Assembly (NCBI RefSeq): GCF_900496995.4
Contig: NC_044009.1
Location: 52,888,505-52,952,504, forward strand
Source: Aquila chrysaetos chrysaetos
Taxonomy: Eukaryota > Chordata > Aves > Accipitriformes > Accipitridae
DNA length: 64,000 nt
Reading direction: 5' to 3'
Program-made: the position numbers and the translations under genes
Notes under the pieces: generated by a model
The model's database searches: none
Seen by the model: the letters and a program-made list of their open reading frames with translations, nothing else
What the model was told of the DNA's origin: nothing
Shown: positions 48,146 to 61,918 of the stretch, piece after piece
How the letters are laid out: the number at the start of each line of letters is the position of its first letter
How positions within the stretch are numbered: the first letter of the stretch is position 1

Positions 48146-49934
48146 AACCTTGCTTAAAAAGGACAGTGTTTAATGTTCCATTAATGTGAAGTACTGCAGT
48201 GAATTGTGCTCATTTATAATGGGGCATATTTTGCAAGTGATGTAATTCCTGTATTGCATGGTGCACTTTACCAGATACCAGATTATCGTTTGGAAAGCTA
48301 TTCATCATAGTACCTAGCACAAATGCCAGCTAGGGAGCCTGCCTGCAAGGACGTTTCTACAGCAGGGATTTCTGCTCCCTTGAGCCCATCACTGCACCAG
48401 ACCAGAGCACTGTGGATTAAAACAAGGCAAGACTGGGAAACAGATGTAATAATAAATGGTCTAGTTTGCATAGTCAAAATATTTAGCAAAAGCAAAGTGC
48501 TCCTCAGCCTTCTGCAGCCGTGCAGCAGCTCCCAGGTCATGGCAGTGGGCAGCCCTTGGGGCAGGCAGAGGGTCTGGGGACCACCACCACCTCCTTTGGG
48601 GTGACAGGCAAGAAGAGACCACGTGCATGAAAACACACAGCACTGGGGCAGGAGAAAGAAAGAACAACTCCAAAAATACTGGAGTTATCAGCAATCATAC
48701 CTCTTATTCAAGATACAGGCCGTGTATTGAAGTTACTCAGGCTTGCTAGTAAAGCAAAACATAAGAGATCCACGTGTAATGCTGTATGCCAGAGGTCTCG
48801 CACAGATAGCTCAGTGTATCTCCTTGGACCACTCCTATGTTCACACTTTGCATTTTCTGCTGGGCCATGTATGTAACAACGCAACATTCTGATCTTTTTT
48901 GTCAACAGGTAAGATTTGCTTAATGAATAATCATAAGCCTGGGAAATAGAGAAGAAAAATTATTACTAGTCAGCACCCGTGAAAATAAGAGTTAAAGTAG
49001 TAGCCAACACTGCTCTCAATTACAACCTCAACTGACATGTATGTTCTTCCCAAAAATATGAATACCTTTTTACTTATGACTGCCATGTAACATCAGCAGG
49101 CCCTTCCCAAGAGGAAGGTCCCAAGCCTGAAAGGAATACCTGGACATGTATAAGCCATGAAGTGAGCTCCTTGCATAGCTCCTGGAAGAACATCTCAACA
49201 CTTGCCCGTTTCTTCCCCCCAGCATTGCAGAGGGCTCCCCAAGGGCTCCTCTAGGTCTCCAGCACCAGTTCAAGTGACACCAACCACACCATGTCATTCC
49301 GGGCAGCCTAACCACACTCTATTTACAGGTTACTTATGTGCTTTTGCTGAAAGCTGCTCCAACCCTGGAACATATTTCCACCCAAGTTTGGCCTTTGATA
49401 AAGTAAGTGAAAAACTAGACTAAAGTCAAATGCCGCAGCTTTTGTTCTCCTCTGTACATGAAGCCAGCTAAAGGTTTACACTCCATTTGCCCTCCCCAAA
49501 TATTCACCCTCTCACTTTCCTACCGCTGTCTGGAGAGCTTCACCAGGAGCTCAAATACTGAGGCTGAACAACCTTAGTTTGTCTGTTTTTTATTTATTTA
49601 TTTTAAGTCACTTATAGAATTTGGATTTCAAACAAATCTGCCAGGGCAATGGGTTTTGCATCTCCATTATAGAGGATGAAAAAACCTAATCTTCCTCCAC
49701 ATCTTCCCTTGGGCTTCATATGAATTTTATACCTCCTATTTCTCATATTATTGCCTTCTCTGTGACACTGACCATTTTGTATATCCTGCTCATTCATTTC
49801 AGGTGCCTTTTCTGTCATTTTTTCAACAGAAGCAGCATAGTCTACTTACTTTTCCCTGTAGAAATCACTCCATACTCTAGCAAATTGGAGAAAAAAATGA
49901 GAGCAATTATCACTCCTATAGTCTTTTAGACCCT

Positions 49935-49954
49935 GGGTAAGGGGAAGGGGGGGG
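49935..49954 (+). other. G-quadruplex motif
   Basis: GGG, GGGG and an 8-G run are separated by 3- and 2-base loops. The long run can supply the last two G-runs of a quadruplex. Confidence 0.45.
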
Positions 49955-50542
49955 TCAGAATAGCACTAAAAATATAGATACACTATCAATTGACCTATTA
50001 GGAAGAGAAAGAAGAAAGAAATACTCTATTGCTCTCTTGACTTACTGTTCTGCCTCCCTCCAGCAGGGAGCTCCTGGGGGCTGTGCAGGACCCCCCCGCC
50101 CCGTTCAGTCTGTGTCAAACCAGCACAGCTTCCAGGGGTACTGGAAGTATCACCCTCTTTCCTACTGGCCTGATCTGGAGCCTGGGAGCAGCCACAGCAA
50201 GTGCAGAATACCCCAGGGTCTGAATGCAGCCAACAAACCCTCACATCTCCCCACTGAGATTTTTATTAAAATGCTTCTGCATATTGTCTGTAGAAAGAAA
50301 AAAAAAAAAAGGACAAAATGTAAATAAAGGTGAAATTGTTTTCTCTCTATGTGGAAGTGTAACACAGCTTTGGGATCTGTCGCTATGCATTTTACAGCCT
50401 GAACACGGTTGGCTTTGCCCACCAGTTTGTCTCACCGTGCTGGGACATCACTTTGGTGAGGAACGGGCACAGCTCCCAGTGCAGACAGCCCCAGCATGCC
50501 ATTTCCAATGGGACAAGCAGAGCTATTGTGGGGTGGGGTTTT

Positions 50543-50578
50543 TTGGTTTTTTTGTTTGTTTGTTTGTTGTTTTTTTTA
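50543..50578. repeat. T-rich (TTTG)n tract
   Basis: Runs of T with three to four TTTG units; low-complexity sequence. Confidence 0.8.
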
Positions 50579-52201
50579 AACTTACTTAAGAAATAACAGG
50601 GCTGCAGCAGCACCCTGTTGCTTCCCCACTGCCCGTTCCCTTCCATTGGGCAAAGGGAGACGAGATGCCCTCATTACGCAGATGCATTTCCAGATGCTTC
50701 TCCCTCTGTCTGCAATTCCCAGGGTGTTGTTGCAAGGTCCCAGGGACGCATGGGCACAGGTGAGATGGCTACATGCTTTGCCTCGAAAAATAAATCGATG
50801 TAGGTGGAAAGCAAGCTCTGGTAGGCTTAGCTGGAGTTACCTGCTAATGTCAAACTGCACCTGCCACAGCACCGTGTTTTATAGCTGAATTTCTGAGGAC
50901 CACAGGATGGGGAGCAATTTCTGAATACATTTTATTATTTACATAATTATTGTAATTATTATATTTTCAAAACTAAAATACGTAACCCTTACTCTTCAAT
51001 TATAATATTTGTTTTCCTTTAGAGGTACAGCTCCTGACCTACATGCTAACTTACACCAATCTGAAGATGTCTGAGAATTGCTGTTTTATTTTCCTGGGAG
51101 CTTTGTTTTGCATAAGGCTGTTTTCTGCATCAGATTCAGGATCAGCAGCGGGTAGTCAAAATCCCTCCTATGAGAACATAAACACTTCATAATCCTGAAG
51201 AAGCAAATGCTCAGAAGGTAAAAACAGGTGAAATATGAATGCAGCAGTCACTAAATAATAATTTACAGGGTGGATGTATAGATCCTGGAATTTTGCATGG
51301 CCTGTGGGAGAGGGCTCAGGTGCATTGAGGAATACTTGAAAATAACCTTTAAAGTCTGCAATGAGATTCGGAGCTGGTTTTCAAACAGCCACACGACTGC
51401 TTTGGCTTTGCATATTCTGTTAGCAAAATACTACAACTATATCTTACCTCCTTTTAATATGCTAAGATTCACTATCTGTACCAAGTTTCAGGATTCCCAA
51501 ACACATTCAACACAATCATTTGGTTAAGTTTTGCAATAAGAAAATAAAGTTGCTGATGATATGTTCTCAAAAAAAAAAGCGCACCTTATTCTTACACTCA
51601 AAAGCAAATAACTCAAACCTACGGGATGATTCTCAAACACTAAGTACAATCCCACCGCAAAGAAAGGAGCAGAAATTCAAACCTGGGCCAGGCTCAGCTT
51701 TCCAGCCGGTCCCTCGAGTACGCAGGGCTGAGCCACGACAAGCCCACGGGTGCCGTTTTGGGGACTGTTTGGCCCCACGGGGCTTTCTGCAGCTGGAGTC
51801 AGATGCAAATCCTGAAGAGCAGGGACCCAATAAAGCCGATGCACCCAAACCAGTTCAGGAACAGAGCACTAAATAACCTCAAGAATCTCAGAACACAATT
51901 GTCCTTCAGAATGATGCTGGAATAGCTTCCAGCAACATCTGTCCAGACCCAGCAGTGCTGTCAGACAGCGATACTGCACCCTTGCTCTATATTCCCTATT
52001 ACTCCCCCATTTGCAAATGTGTCCTTAAAGCAGGCGGGTGGCCCTGATTTCACCAGCTCTGGCAGCATCCACTGCCGGCTCAGTGGCTGCGTGGGAGCTC
52101 CAGACCCCCCAGCAGCCCCTCGGCTCTATCTGACACACACAGCAACCTTTAATTAACAGGCTTTCATTAGCAAAGTCGCACACCGTGAAGCAGGTGAGGG
52201 G

Positions 52202-52217
52202 AAAAAAAAAAAAAAAA
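52202..52217. repeat. Poly(A) tract (16 A) in a purine-rich stretch
   Basis: Sixteen A followed by GAAAAAGGAAAG-type purine sequence. No element is recognised upstream. Confidence 0.85.
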
Positions 52218-55200
52218 GAAAAAGGAAAGAAAAGGGATGTTCACCCGCAGGGGTCTGGCTGCCAGGAGTCAGCCTGCTTGCGCCGATGTTCCCTGGCTCA
52301 GGGGCAGAAAGCGTTCGCGCTCAGCAGTCCCCAGGCTCCCTGTGCATCACAAGTGTAAATGCCTGCCAAGAGCAAAGCAGGAGTGCTACAGCATCGCATG
52401 TCATACTGGGTTGGGCTCCGCTCACACCCATCTTCGTTATTTGCAGTATTCTTTCAATATAGAAAAGAGTAGTACAATGTAAATAATTCAGTAAACTTTC
52501 AAGAGTCAGAAAATAAATTTAAAAGGGGAACACACACAAGTTTAAGTACTCTCTCCAGTCAGCTCAAAGACCAAGGGAAGATTTTTAGTAGATGATCTTC
52601 TTCCCTACAGGGAGGATTCAGATGTTTGTATTTTCTGGGAAAAAAAAATCCTTTTATTTGGTAATTCTTAATAACTCGTTTCTGTAAAAGTTACATCAGT
52701 GTTGGCAACTGAAAATAGAAAAACATCAAAAAGCTATTCTTACAGCGCAGAGATGAGTCATTTCTTCTTCAGAGAGCAACCACCCAGCAGTATTCTTGGG
52801 CTGGGGAAGAGATATTTTGGTCCCCTGGTGCAATTAGAGACATCCGAAAGGGGCCAGCTCTCCCAAACAAGTCCCCTAATCACCAGGCTTTGTCAGGCAA
52901 AATGTCAAGTTTGGCATTAGGACTATTGTTGGGAGATGGGAATAGCTCTTTCCAGCACGGGAGAAAGATCCGAGGCGAAACCTTGACGTTAACCAGCAGC
53001 TCAGCGGGCACGGGGGCTGCAGCCCCCACCACGGCAGCTGCTCTTCTGCAGCATCGGACCTGCTGGGCATCCCCAGTCCCTGAATTATTTCTTGCCTTCA
53101 AACTCACCTAGCTTAGAAATGGTTGTTTCCCAACACAAAGTAACATCACAGCAGGTTGCACTTCACTCCAGCTGAAATCCATGGGGGAGAAGTGGCAAAT
53201 GCGCAGACTCCCCACCTAGACTGGCTTTGGACAAGGTGGCACTCAGTAACAGATAAGAAAAAAAATGAATTCGCATTTACAAAAACACCTTAGTAACACT
53301 GTCAGTATTGGGGATGCACAGAGATTAAGGGGAACAGAATTCATGAGGTTCCCATGGGTTAAAGCCTTCAGAGCAGAGTTCACCATTTCTGTAGGCAGAA
53401 CTTCAGTTTAACTAACATTTTTGCATTTGAAAGGCAGAAAAGCAAGACACTGAATATGTTTATATTTCCTTTAAACCATCTGAAGCCTTGAACTCTTATG
53501 GAAAAATGATAGAATTGTCTTTTTTTGTGGGAAGCAGGGTTTTTTTAATTCAACCTACAATGCTAGGTGTAATTCCATGTTATACACTATATTACTTTAC
53601 TATGACCAAGTATTATCCTATTCAAAATGCAACATAACAGCAAGCACTTTGAAGCAGCAGAGCTTCAGCAGTGCAGGAGGTATTCTGCTAAGGGAAAACT
53701 GCTGTGGAGTTTGCAAGCTGGTAACCTCCTGTGGCTATTTCTCAGTTAAAAGTATTGGTCCAAATAAAATTTATTTCTTTGTTGCTGGCTGGGTGTTTTG
53801 CTGCTGCTGTTTTTAGGAGGAGAGAAAAAACAAACCAACTTTTTCTGTAATCTTGTATAGAGATTAAAAAAGTTCATCTCTGCTACCCCTTGATGGAGAG
53901 CTCCAGAGGTTGTCACTAGATGGACTTGACTCCCAACACCCTGGGGAAACACTGTAGTTTGTAAAAAGTTATAAAAATCCCCCTTAAATCTTAGCTCAAA
54001 AATTTGCCAAACGAGTACCACAGTGGTACAGAGGGAACACAAGGTGCAATAGATTTTACAAAAAAAACATCCTGAGAGCAGCAATAATGCCTTTAACAAC
54101 TCCTACTTTAAAAGTGAAGATTAACTGAGGTTTTTGAAGTTGCTTTTCTTGGCTTTTTATTTTGCTATAAAAAAAAGTTTCCTGAAGAGGGAAGAGAGTG
54201 GGAAAAGGCAGAGTTACAGAAACCTCCATTCTTGTTTGGGACGACTGAAACACCCCTTTGCAGAAGCCTGTGCCCAAACCTAGGGCTGCAGGTGTACGCA
54301 TGTATGTCAGTTTGCTCATGCACATGCATATGCAGACAGCAGTCCACAAAAAGGCTCTCATGGAATATTAAACTTTTATAAAAGTGTACTGAAAACTGCC
54401 TAGAAACAGACTTAACGTTTATTCCAAAAACATCAACTTGCTGAAATCTATTGTAACATCAACATTTTCTCTGTGTTCATACATTTCCAGAGCTAGACAA
54501 CATTTCCTAACAAGGGGGAGAAGACCAGGCTGTGTTACCATAAGCACACAGGAGAGGTCGAACATGTTCCCTACGAGACTTTTCCAGCTCACCCGTGCGG
54601 AACCCGGGCAGCATCCCCGGGGTCGGGGGACCGGAGGGTGACCGAACGCCCGAGGCACCTGGAGCCAGCATGGTGCAGGAGCCTGGTTCTGGCTCCCCAT
54701 GCTCACCGCTTCCTTTACCAGCATTAAATTAACTCCAAAACGAGTGGCTTTGGAGAGCGGAGACTCCATCCGCAGCACAGGGGCTGTGACCTGGCTGTGC
54801 ACCAGAGCAATTGAGCAATCAATTTATGATTTTATTAACTTGGGGAGAGAGAAGTACGCAAATAATCTCTCTCATTATACATTTCATAACGGTTTTCCCA
54901 GTACACACCTAACGTAAACTAACCAGAGATTATTTGAGGTCGAGTTAAAACAATAAAAAGATTTTTGGAAATATGAACGCTAGACAGCATTATTCAAAGT
55001 CTTCACAATGTTTCTCCAGTGGGAACACAGACTGTGGAAATAATAGCATAATTAACAAAGATGATAAAGTATGCTACTAGGAGGTTGAACCTGCCTTTAA
55101 ATGGTTTAGAATAGTCTATTTTGGAGATCTACTGTTCAGGTTTTTTTGAAAATGCAAAGTGTCTTCTTTCCAGCTGGGACAACACTTCCCAGCTCTGGAT

Positions 55201-55259
55201 GCTACTGTCCATAGCATCACCTCTTAGGATTTTAAATTCTCACACAAATTAAAGCTGAG

Positions 55260-55610
55260 CACGGACCGGGGGCCTTCCATTGACACGTACGCTGCTGGCT
55301 ACCTTCCCACCGTGAGAGCGCCTGCCAGCATTTGTGCCAACGAAGGGAGAGATGCCACCATTGCCGCAGGCAGCGCGGCGTGAATTTTCACTTCCCAGGC
55401 TTTCAGCAGCGACGCCGCGCCACGAGCGCAGCTTCTCCCGCAGCAGAGGCCACGGTGGGCAGGTGCCTTGTCACCCCACCGCCCCAACCCTGCTCCTCTC
55501 TCGCACCTTGCAGGGAGATAATCACAACCCCCGACACGTGGAGACCTGAGCTGACATTCAGCAAATGAACCGCCACCATGGCGGGGGCCATGGGAAGTCG
55601 CCGCACCTCT
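55260..55610. promoter_or_regulatory. CpG island with an ideal Kozak start
   Basis: About 350 bases of GC-rich DNA with roughly 30 CpG, including a GCGACGCCGCGCC core. The right end contains GCCACCATGG, a textbook translation start context on the + strand, opening a 40-codon frame (55578-55700). Frames on both strands run through the island because stops are rare in GC-rich DNA. It is a candidate promoter or first exon, and no gene is recognised. Confidence 0.45.
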
Positions 55611-55700
55611 TCTAGCCACAGGGAAATAACGGCTTCACTTGCAGGTTTTATTGCAAATAAATATATATATATTTTTAAATCCTGCCATTTTTTTCCTTAG
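55578..55700 (+). CDS. Small ORF with perfect Kozak context (speculative)
   Basis: ATG at 55578 lies in GCCACCATGG with alanine as second codon (MAGAMGSRR...), the commonest vertebrate start arrangement, and the frame ends at TAG 55698-55700 after 40 codons. The first ~15 residues fall in GC-rich island sequence. The rest runs through AT-rich DNA with an AAATAAATATAT stretch and encodes a hydrophobic, aromatic-rich tail. I recognise no family. It may be a chance frame; the reverse strand is nearly symmetric around the ATG. Confidence 0.15.
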   Translation: MAGAMGSRRTSSSHREITASLAGFIANKYIYIFKSCHFFP

Positions 55701-57810
55701 TGTTTATATAGAGAGATTTACAGAAGCGTCACCTTAAGGTTATCTCTATTTCTAAAGCAGCTGTATTTTTAAAGCAATTTTTTAAAGGGAATGAAATAAA
55801 ATGTGGCAAACCCATGCAACAGTGTGCCTGTTGCTCATGAGAAGGGCTGTTAAAAGATGTTAGGCAATACTCTACAGTGTTTTACTTATAAAGTTCCTTA
55901 GTTCAAGGTGCTAGTTTTCCTTCTGTGGTTCTCCCTCCCTTTGATTTATTCATAAAAGCAGCAGCTCCATCTTTTGCTAGGCTGTTTGCTGAGGAAAGGG
56001 GAGCTGCCCAAGAAGTCATGTTTGCTGTAATCATCTGCCTTTATTTTCTTGCCTACCTTTTCCAGCCTGTTCCCTGAATAACTCATTGGATGCATCTGCA
56101 ACTCATTAATAGGAAGAGCCCTCGGTAACACCTCATGTGTCACTGCTCACAGCACAGTCTCCAGAGACTCTCTCTAATTGGTACAAGAAAGTTCTTCCTT
56201 CTCCTGAGCATAATCCCTCAAACTATAGAATCATTAGGATAAGGTGTTAAAAAACAAACCAGGAAGCAGAAAAACACTCAGCAGTCATTAAATGAAAATA
56301 CCTTAATTAAGCAAAGAAGGAGACTATTATTAGAAAGTCATTTCTTATTTATAAGCAGCATAAAATTTTAATAAGGATAAAGTCAGCAGTTGCCTAAAAC
56401 TAAACCAATTAGGTCAAACAAGACCAAACCACACAGTGCAAGAAGTACATCTTCAGCATCTCCTAAACACCAAGAGCCTTTAAAGTCAGCTTGAAATCAG
56501 GGAGAGGTAAAGCTGCAGAGAGCCTCAGAAGTGGTGACACGTCCATCCCGGTAAGGGTTGGGGTCTATCCGCTGCGAGAGCTGCTGATTTCAGGTATATC
56601 ATCCTGCAACCATTCAGGGGGTGGCCCAATTTTGAGCTAAATGGTGTTTCCCTCGCACATCCTCCTCTCCTCCAGCCAGCTCCTGCAAAGGGAGGGCTCG
56701 CCTTGCTTGCCCCGGCCCCCTGCTCTGCAGCAGGGAACGGGCATCAGCTGGAGGCTGCTCACAGGTCCTCAACAAGCACAATCTCCACACCCAGGGAGAG
56801 CTTCTTTCAGCTGGAAAGAGCACCCCAAATCAGCCATTTAGCCTTTTCCTCCTGTATACTGAACTATCACAGAACATAAAAAGAGAACTTGGCTTTTTGT
56901 GGTGCATGGGGGTTGCATTTGTGAAGGGCAGTCTGACTTTTCAGGTCCTGATCTGACACAGCAAAAGTGCACTGAAGCCAAAATCCTGGCGAAGGGAGTC
57001 CCAAGCTCAGCTGTACGTGACAAAATGAAAGACAGCTCTGGGAGCATCTCCCACTGCCGGGGCGGCAGGTACGACCTCTTGCTTTGCCAACCAGGGTAAG
57101 CTCATCCAGCAGCTCCTGCTCCATGCCCACTCCCCAAACGGAGCTCCCAAACCAGCAGCCTTCTACTACATTCCCTAAACCAAGACCCAGACTGGTGCCT
57201 CCACCTTCCTCCCCTGCCCACACGCGGGTACGAAGCACATACACATCCCATGCGAGGCACATAGAGTTGTCATCAACCACCTCCACAATTTGTGTGCTGC
57301 AAGAAGCAAAGTACCCCAGGTTCTGAATTTCAGCTGTTTCAGGCTCAGCCCTGGCTCTATTTTACCAAAACCAAGCCTATCACCAGCTTCCTAAAGCAAG
57401 TGCTTTGTGTCTAGCCCATACAATATTATCGTGAAGCTACAGCATTTTTCAAGATCTCCATGTCCCACACATCATGTTGGTGCACCGCATCTGCCTCTCA
57501 CCACAAACATCCTCCCATTTGGCACCTGTTCGGTTCTTCATCTCTAAATTGCTGCTGCTGGTTTTAGTTTGTTTGCTCAGACTCTTCCCTGCCCCACCTC
57601 CTCCTCACTTAGAAAGATCCAGAGTCTATTCTGTATTTCAGTAGTACATTCTTGTACTTCAAAGCTTTTCCCTAACACTTGGAGGCTTTAGACATCTAAG
57701 CATGATTCAGTGGTATCCAAGTGTCAGAGCTCTTATGATGAGCAACTTCTGCAGATAGGTTTTGTAAGGAAAGAGCTATTACCACAGTTTATGTTAAAGA
57801 CCTTAATAAT

Positions 57811-57829
57811 TATATATATATATATATAT
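57811..57829. repeat. (TA)n microsatellite
   Basis: About nine TA units in AT-rich intergenic DNA. Confidence 0.85.
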
Positions 57830-60800
57830 TTAGGAATTTATGTCTAGGAGAAGATGGCTCTTAGAAAAGAATAAAAGGAGGAAGAAGGAGGGTTGGGACC
57901 ATCGGGAATAGCATAAATAAAAGACAGGACTGAGGTCAATCAGACAAGCTTAACCACAAGCACCAGCAGCCATGGAGAAGCCCAAGTCATTGAGCCACTG
58001 AGCTTTGGTTCAGGGTTAAGTGAGGACAGAGACAAATGAGTTGAAACCCAGACCTGAAGTCAATAACTGCACATGCTGATTTACACCAAAGAAGATTTTT
58101 ATTGTTTCATGCAAGAAAGATAATTACCTGCTTGACCACAAAATTACATGCTATTAGGAATAATTTTGTTCATTTAATAATTAGAAGATTAACCAAAGCT
58201 CTCTATATAGTGGTAGTAAGAGTTCATCTTGCACATTATGTGGGATATAGTTCATTAGCTGCAACTAACTGGTCTTAATCTAAAGGATAATAGCCCTTTA
58301 CATCCAGCAAAAATTACAATTTCCTTTATAAGGTCTATTAGCTTCAGCCGAAAACTACTAGCCTATTACATTCATTTTGTAGATGGCAAACTGATTATAA
58401 ACAGAGTAAATAATAGCAGACTGCATCGAGTTTCTCAGTATTTTAACCAAGTCCTTCTGAAGACACATGCCAAGTTGTTTCGAGCTTCCCATGTTCGCTG
58501 CTTTTGTACCCAGCTCTTTATGCTCAGCACAAAATAAAAGCGGTGCAGAGCTCAGATGCCGCCTTTGACCACGCGTGGAAAATATAGCACCAAGGTGGGG
58601 GCAGAAGGGGAGGAAACGGGGAATTGAAAACATTGCCTTAGTACATGCTGAAGTGCACTGCATTTGCTCCAGTTGCAGTGTATCTCATTTACATCGGGTT
58701 TTTAGCAGCACGGAGTAGTCCGGGGCTCCAAGGTTCCCCGCTGCTGCTGCACACCCACGGCTCCGGAGCTGGGAGAAGCCCCAGCGCTGCACACCGATTG
58801 CAGCTGAAATCCGGGGATGCGCATACAGGACAACATCGTACATCCTCCCGTTTCACCTTCCAGATAAGGATCTGTGTCTGCAGAAGCAGACAAATCTACC
58901 ACAGGGGAAGAGAGACTGGTGATAGGTTTCCTGAAATCTTTCTCAAAAGTACAAAACTATTCAGCCGGAAATGAAACCGAATCCAAATTAAAGAAGGTTA
59001 ACAAAGAAAAACACCTCGCAGCTTAGCACAGATCACAGGAAGGTTTTTCACCAAGTTTAAAATAAAGAAATGAAACACCTTGCATTAGCGCAACTTTTCC
59101 AAGAGTCAAACTATACTACCTTTTGAAGAATTATTTCAGGTTTGTTGAGGATTATTTTTTTTTTTTTTAAATAATTAAAGCAGATGCAGGCAAGAAGTTT
59201 CCAAAGACATGAAGATGGGGTGATCAATGCCTACCTGCCCATTTGCAACCTGTATTTAAGAAGCCTGCTTCAACACCCAGCTGCATTTCTTCAGCAGTCC
59301 ATCCCCACCGTGATGGTTTCGTGGCCCGAGAGCAGCCGTAGTGCCTCGCCGTGTCCTGTCACAGGGGAGGGCAGGGGAAGATGGGCCAGACCCATCCCCA
59401 GGTGCATGGCGAGGGGAAGCAGGAAAACCTGGGCACGGGAGACTGCTTAGATATTAGGGAAAATAAACCTCTCGCCAAGGCGGTGGCCAAAAGCCGGGAC
59501 AGAGGGTGCAACCTCTCCTTCCTCGGAGAGGGGAGAAGGCAGTGAGCAGCCTGGTCCTGCTGGCCTGGCCTCGAGAGAGAGTTCTCATCAGGGGTCCTGC
59601 CCAAGATGGGAGATTCTAAGGGGTTTCGTTTGGTTGTTTTTGTTTTGTTTTTATTCAGGCAGTTAATGAGCTGATTTTTACTTTAGCAAAGTCAGCCACC
59701 TGCACAGGACCAAAATAAGCTCCCGAGATCTGCAGCTCCCTCTCAGACCCATGCATGTCAAAACATCATAAACCAATGTTTTTCACATGAATACATACAT
59801 AATAAACCAGAAAATCCATTAGTATAAGAGGCATTTCATCCTTGTTTAAGTGACTAGACATCAATCCATGTATCATCCTGTTTACTGAAAAGGGAGACTT
59901 ATGGGCACAGCTAATTTCAGGTGTAGGTTACAGAGGCAGCTCCCACAATCAGCCCCAGAGCTCACTGGGAGTCCTCAGTCCCCATGTGCTCTCGCTAGCG
60001 GTGGAGCTCGCCACAAAAGGGTTTCACTGCAATTAACCCCAAGACTTGCTTTAATCCCTCCTGGTACTAACGAGCTATCCTGTTTGCTCCAGCACTGCTC
60101 CCATTTGTACAGGAGATGTTCACCAGGAATTGTCATCCTCTGAAGCCAAGGGCTATTCTAACAAACAGACTCTAATTACTTAGCTGAAGAACTACATGCT
60201 AATTAACACGGGCTCTTCCTGCTTTTTTTCGCGGCTAATCTGATTACTAATGTTCTGCAGCAACAGTTGTGTACATGTGCTGCGTGCCTTTGTTAACAGC
60301 TTGCAATATGCCATAGTTCAGTACAAAATCCAGGAGCCAAGCTGGTGCTCCGAGCCTTTGTAAGCAACATTCGTTGTCCAGAGTTAGTCACTGAGGAAGA
60401 CAAGGGGAAAATTCTCATTACAGAAGCTGGTGATGGGGGATTCGAACATGAAGAGCATATCCTTATTCCTCACGTCTCCTTACAACGTTGGTACCTAGAG
60501 AACAGGGCAAAGCAGCTCTGCCCTCGCTCACCCCGGAGCAGCCTGCTCTCCTGGGGCACAAAGCAGCAGCTCGGGCAAGCGAGAGGGTCTGCGAGGCAAG
60601 ACCCCAGGACCCTCACACCAAACGGTTACTAGAAGCACAGAAAAATAACTTCACCATGAAAACATGCAATCCAGCTTACGTTTATTTCCATAACTAGTAT
60701 GAAGAGCACTGAACCTGAGAAAAGGGAGAATATACGTAGGCTCGCATTTAAAAATAGACATTTTAAAGTAGCTTGCAGACCATTTTAAGATCCAAGAGAT

Positions 60801-61881
60801 GTCCAAGTATAGTTTACCCAATGTTGCTAACAAACCTCAACACTGGCTAAATTAATGATCTGCCCATTTTGTTACTGTGAGTAGCCTAGACCACAGAAAT
60901 AAGTTACATTGATAAACATAAAAGGACATGGATCGCTTAATACTGGGATAGTTAATTATTTTAAACTTAGTTCAACTATATTAAATACTTGAACTATTTT
61001 AATTATTTTCTCAACAGTCATGTTAACCAAACCCACAAACCTAGAAGACTCCTATAATATCTAGGCCTCTGGTCTACAGGCATGACTGTCTTCTTTTAAA
61101 GCCCTGTTAGCATGTATGTTCAAATAGTGCAGAAAGTGGAATAAATCAGCCATGAATTATGGGGAATACACTTGTAGTCATTCATTTTAGAAGTGGAAGT
61201 TTATCCAAAGCTAAAGTCTCTGTTCCTGTAAGTGCATCTTAAGATCAAGGGACCAAATATTGCTACAGAAATACAAGGAAAAAAAAAAAAAAAATCACTC
61301 CATAATTCCCATTTTAGTACTCAGAAAAATCCTTATATGTATATATCGATATCTCAGAAGTAGCCTGCCTTAACAAGAAAGGGTTACAGTCCTTCTGGGT
61401 AAAGTAATTACAGTCCAAGTAGATTCTGGACTTTTAGAAATAACAAATGATGAAGCACACAGGATGGAAACCTTGTGGTTTTCCATAGAGATAAAGGAGG
61501 ATGGTTCTTCTATTTGTTTTTTTTAGGCCTGTAAACTGTCCAAAGCACTTTTATTCAGACTCCCAGGGTATATTCAACTGTATCTGCATTGCCTAGAAAT
61601 TAAGCCTACAATCAATCCCCTCCTCCCCTCTTTCTCACCTCTCCCAATTAAATTACACTGACTGCATTCATTTTAGATTAAATCAAGGTGACCAAGACAG
61701 TAAGCTTCACCAAAGCAGGAAAAACACTTATATAAAATAATCAGAGGTCCTCAAGAGATCTTGAATATTGCCTCCAGAGAGATACTTACAGACTAAGATA
61801 TTCTAGGCAGCTAATGAGTCTATACAAGGGACTTCAAATCAAAACAACTGCAGAAAGAGAGATGACAACATCCAGGTCTGC

Positions 61882-61918
61882 ATGCAAATATAGCTTTATC
61901 TGCAATGCAGATAGCTAT
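61882..61918. promoter_or_regulatory. Octamer next to a bulged inverted repeat
   Basis: A perfect POU octamer ATGCAAAT (61882-61889) directly abuts an inverted repeat. ATAGCT (61890-61895), a TT bulge and ATCTGCA (61898-61904) pair with TGCAGAT (61906-61912) and AGCTAT (61913-61918) across a single base. The 13 paired bases are exact apart from the bulge. Confidence 0.5.

Larger units (their letters stand above)
44960..55255. other. Intergenic stretch, no gene seen
   Basis: Largely AT-rich. It contains an RFX X-box (48132-48145), a G-quadruplex motif (49935-49954), a TTTG-rich tract (50543-50578) and a 16-A run (52202-52217). A moderately GC-rich stretch at 51680-51800 is open in one frame for 118 codons without resemblance to a known protein. 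Other frames are shorter and unrecognised. Confidence 0.55.

Noticed and set aside
56220..56260. Possible reverse-strand CR1 end (ATAGAATCATTAGG)
   Set aside because: Only about 14 bases resemble the CR1 terminus. The rest of the expected 3' sequence is absent.
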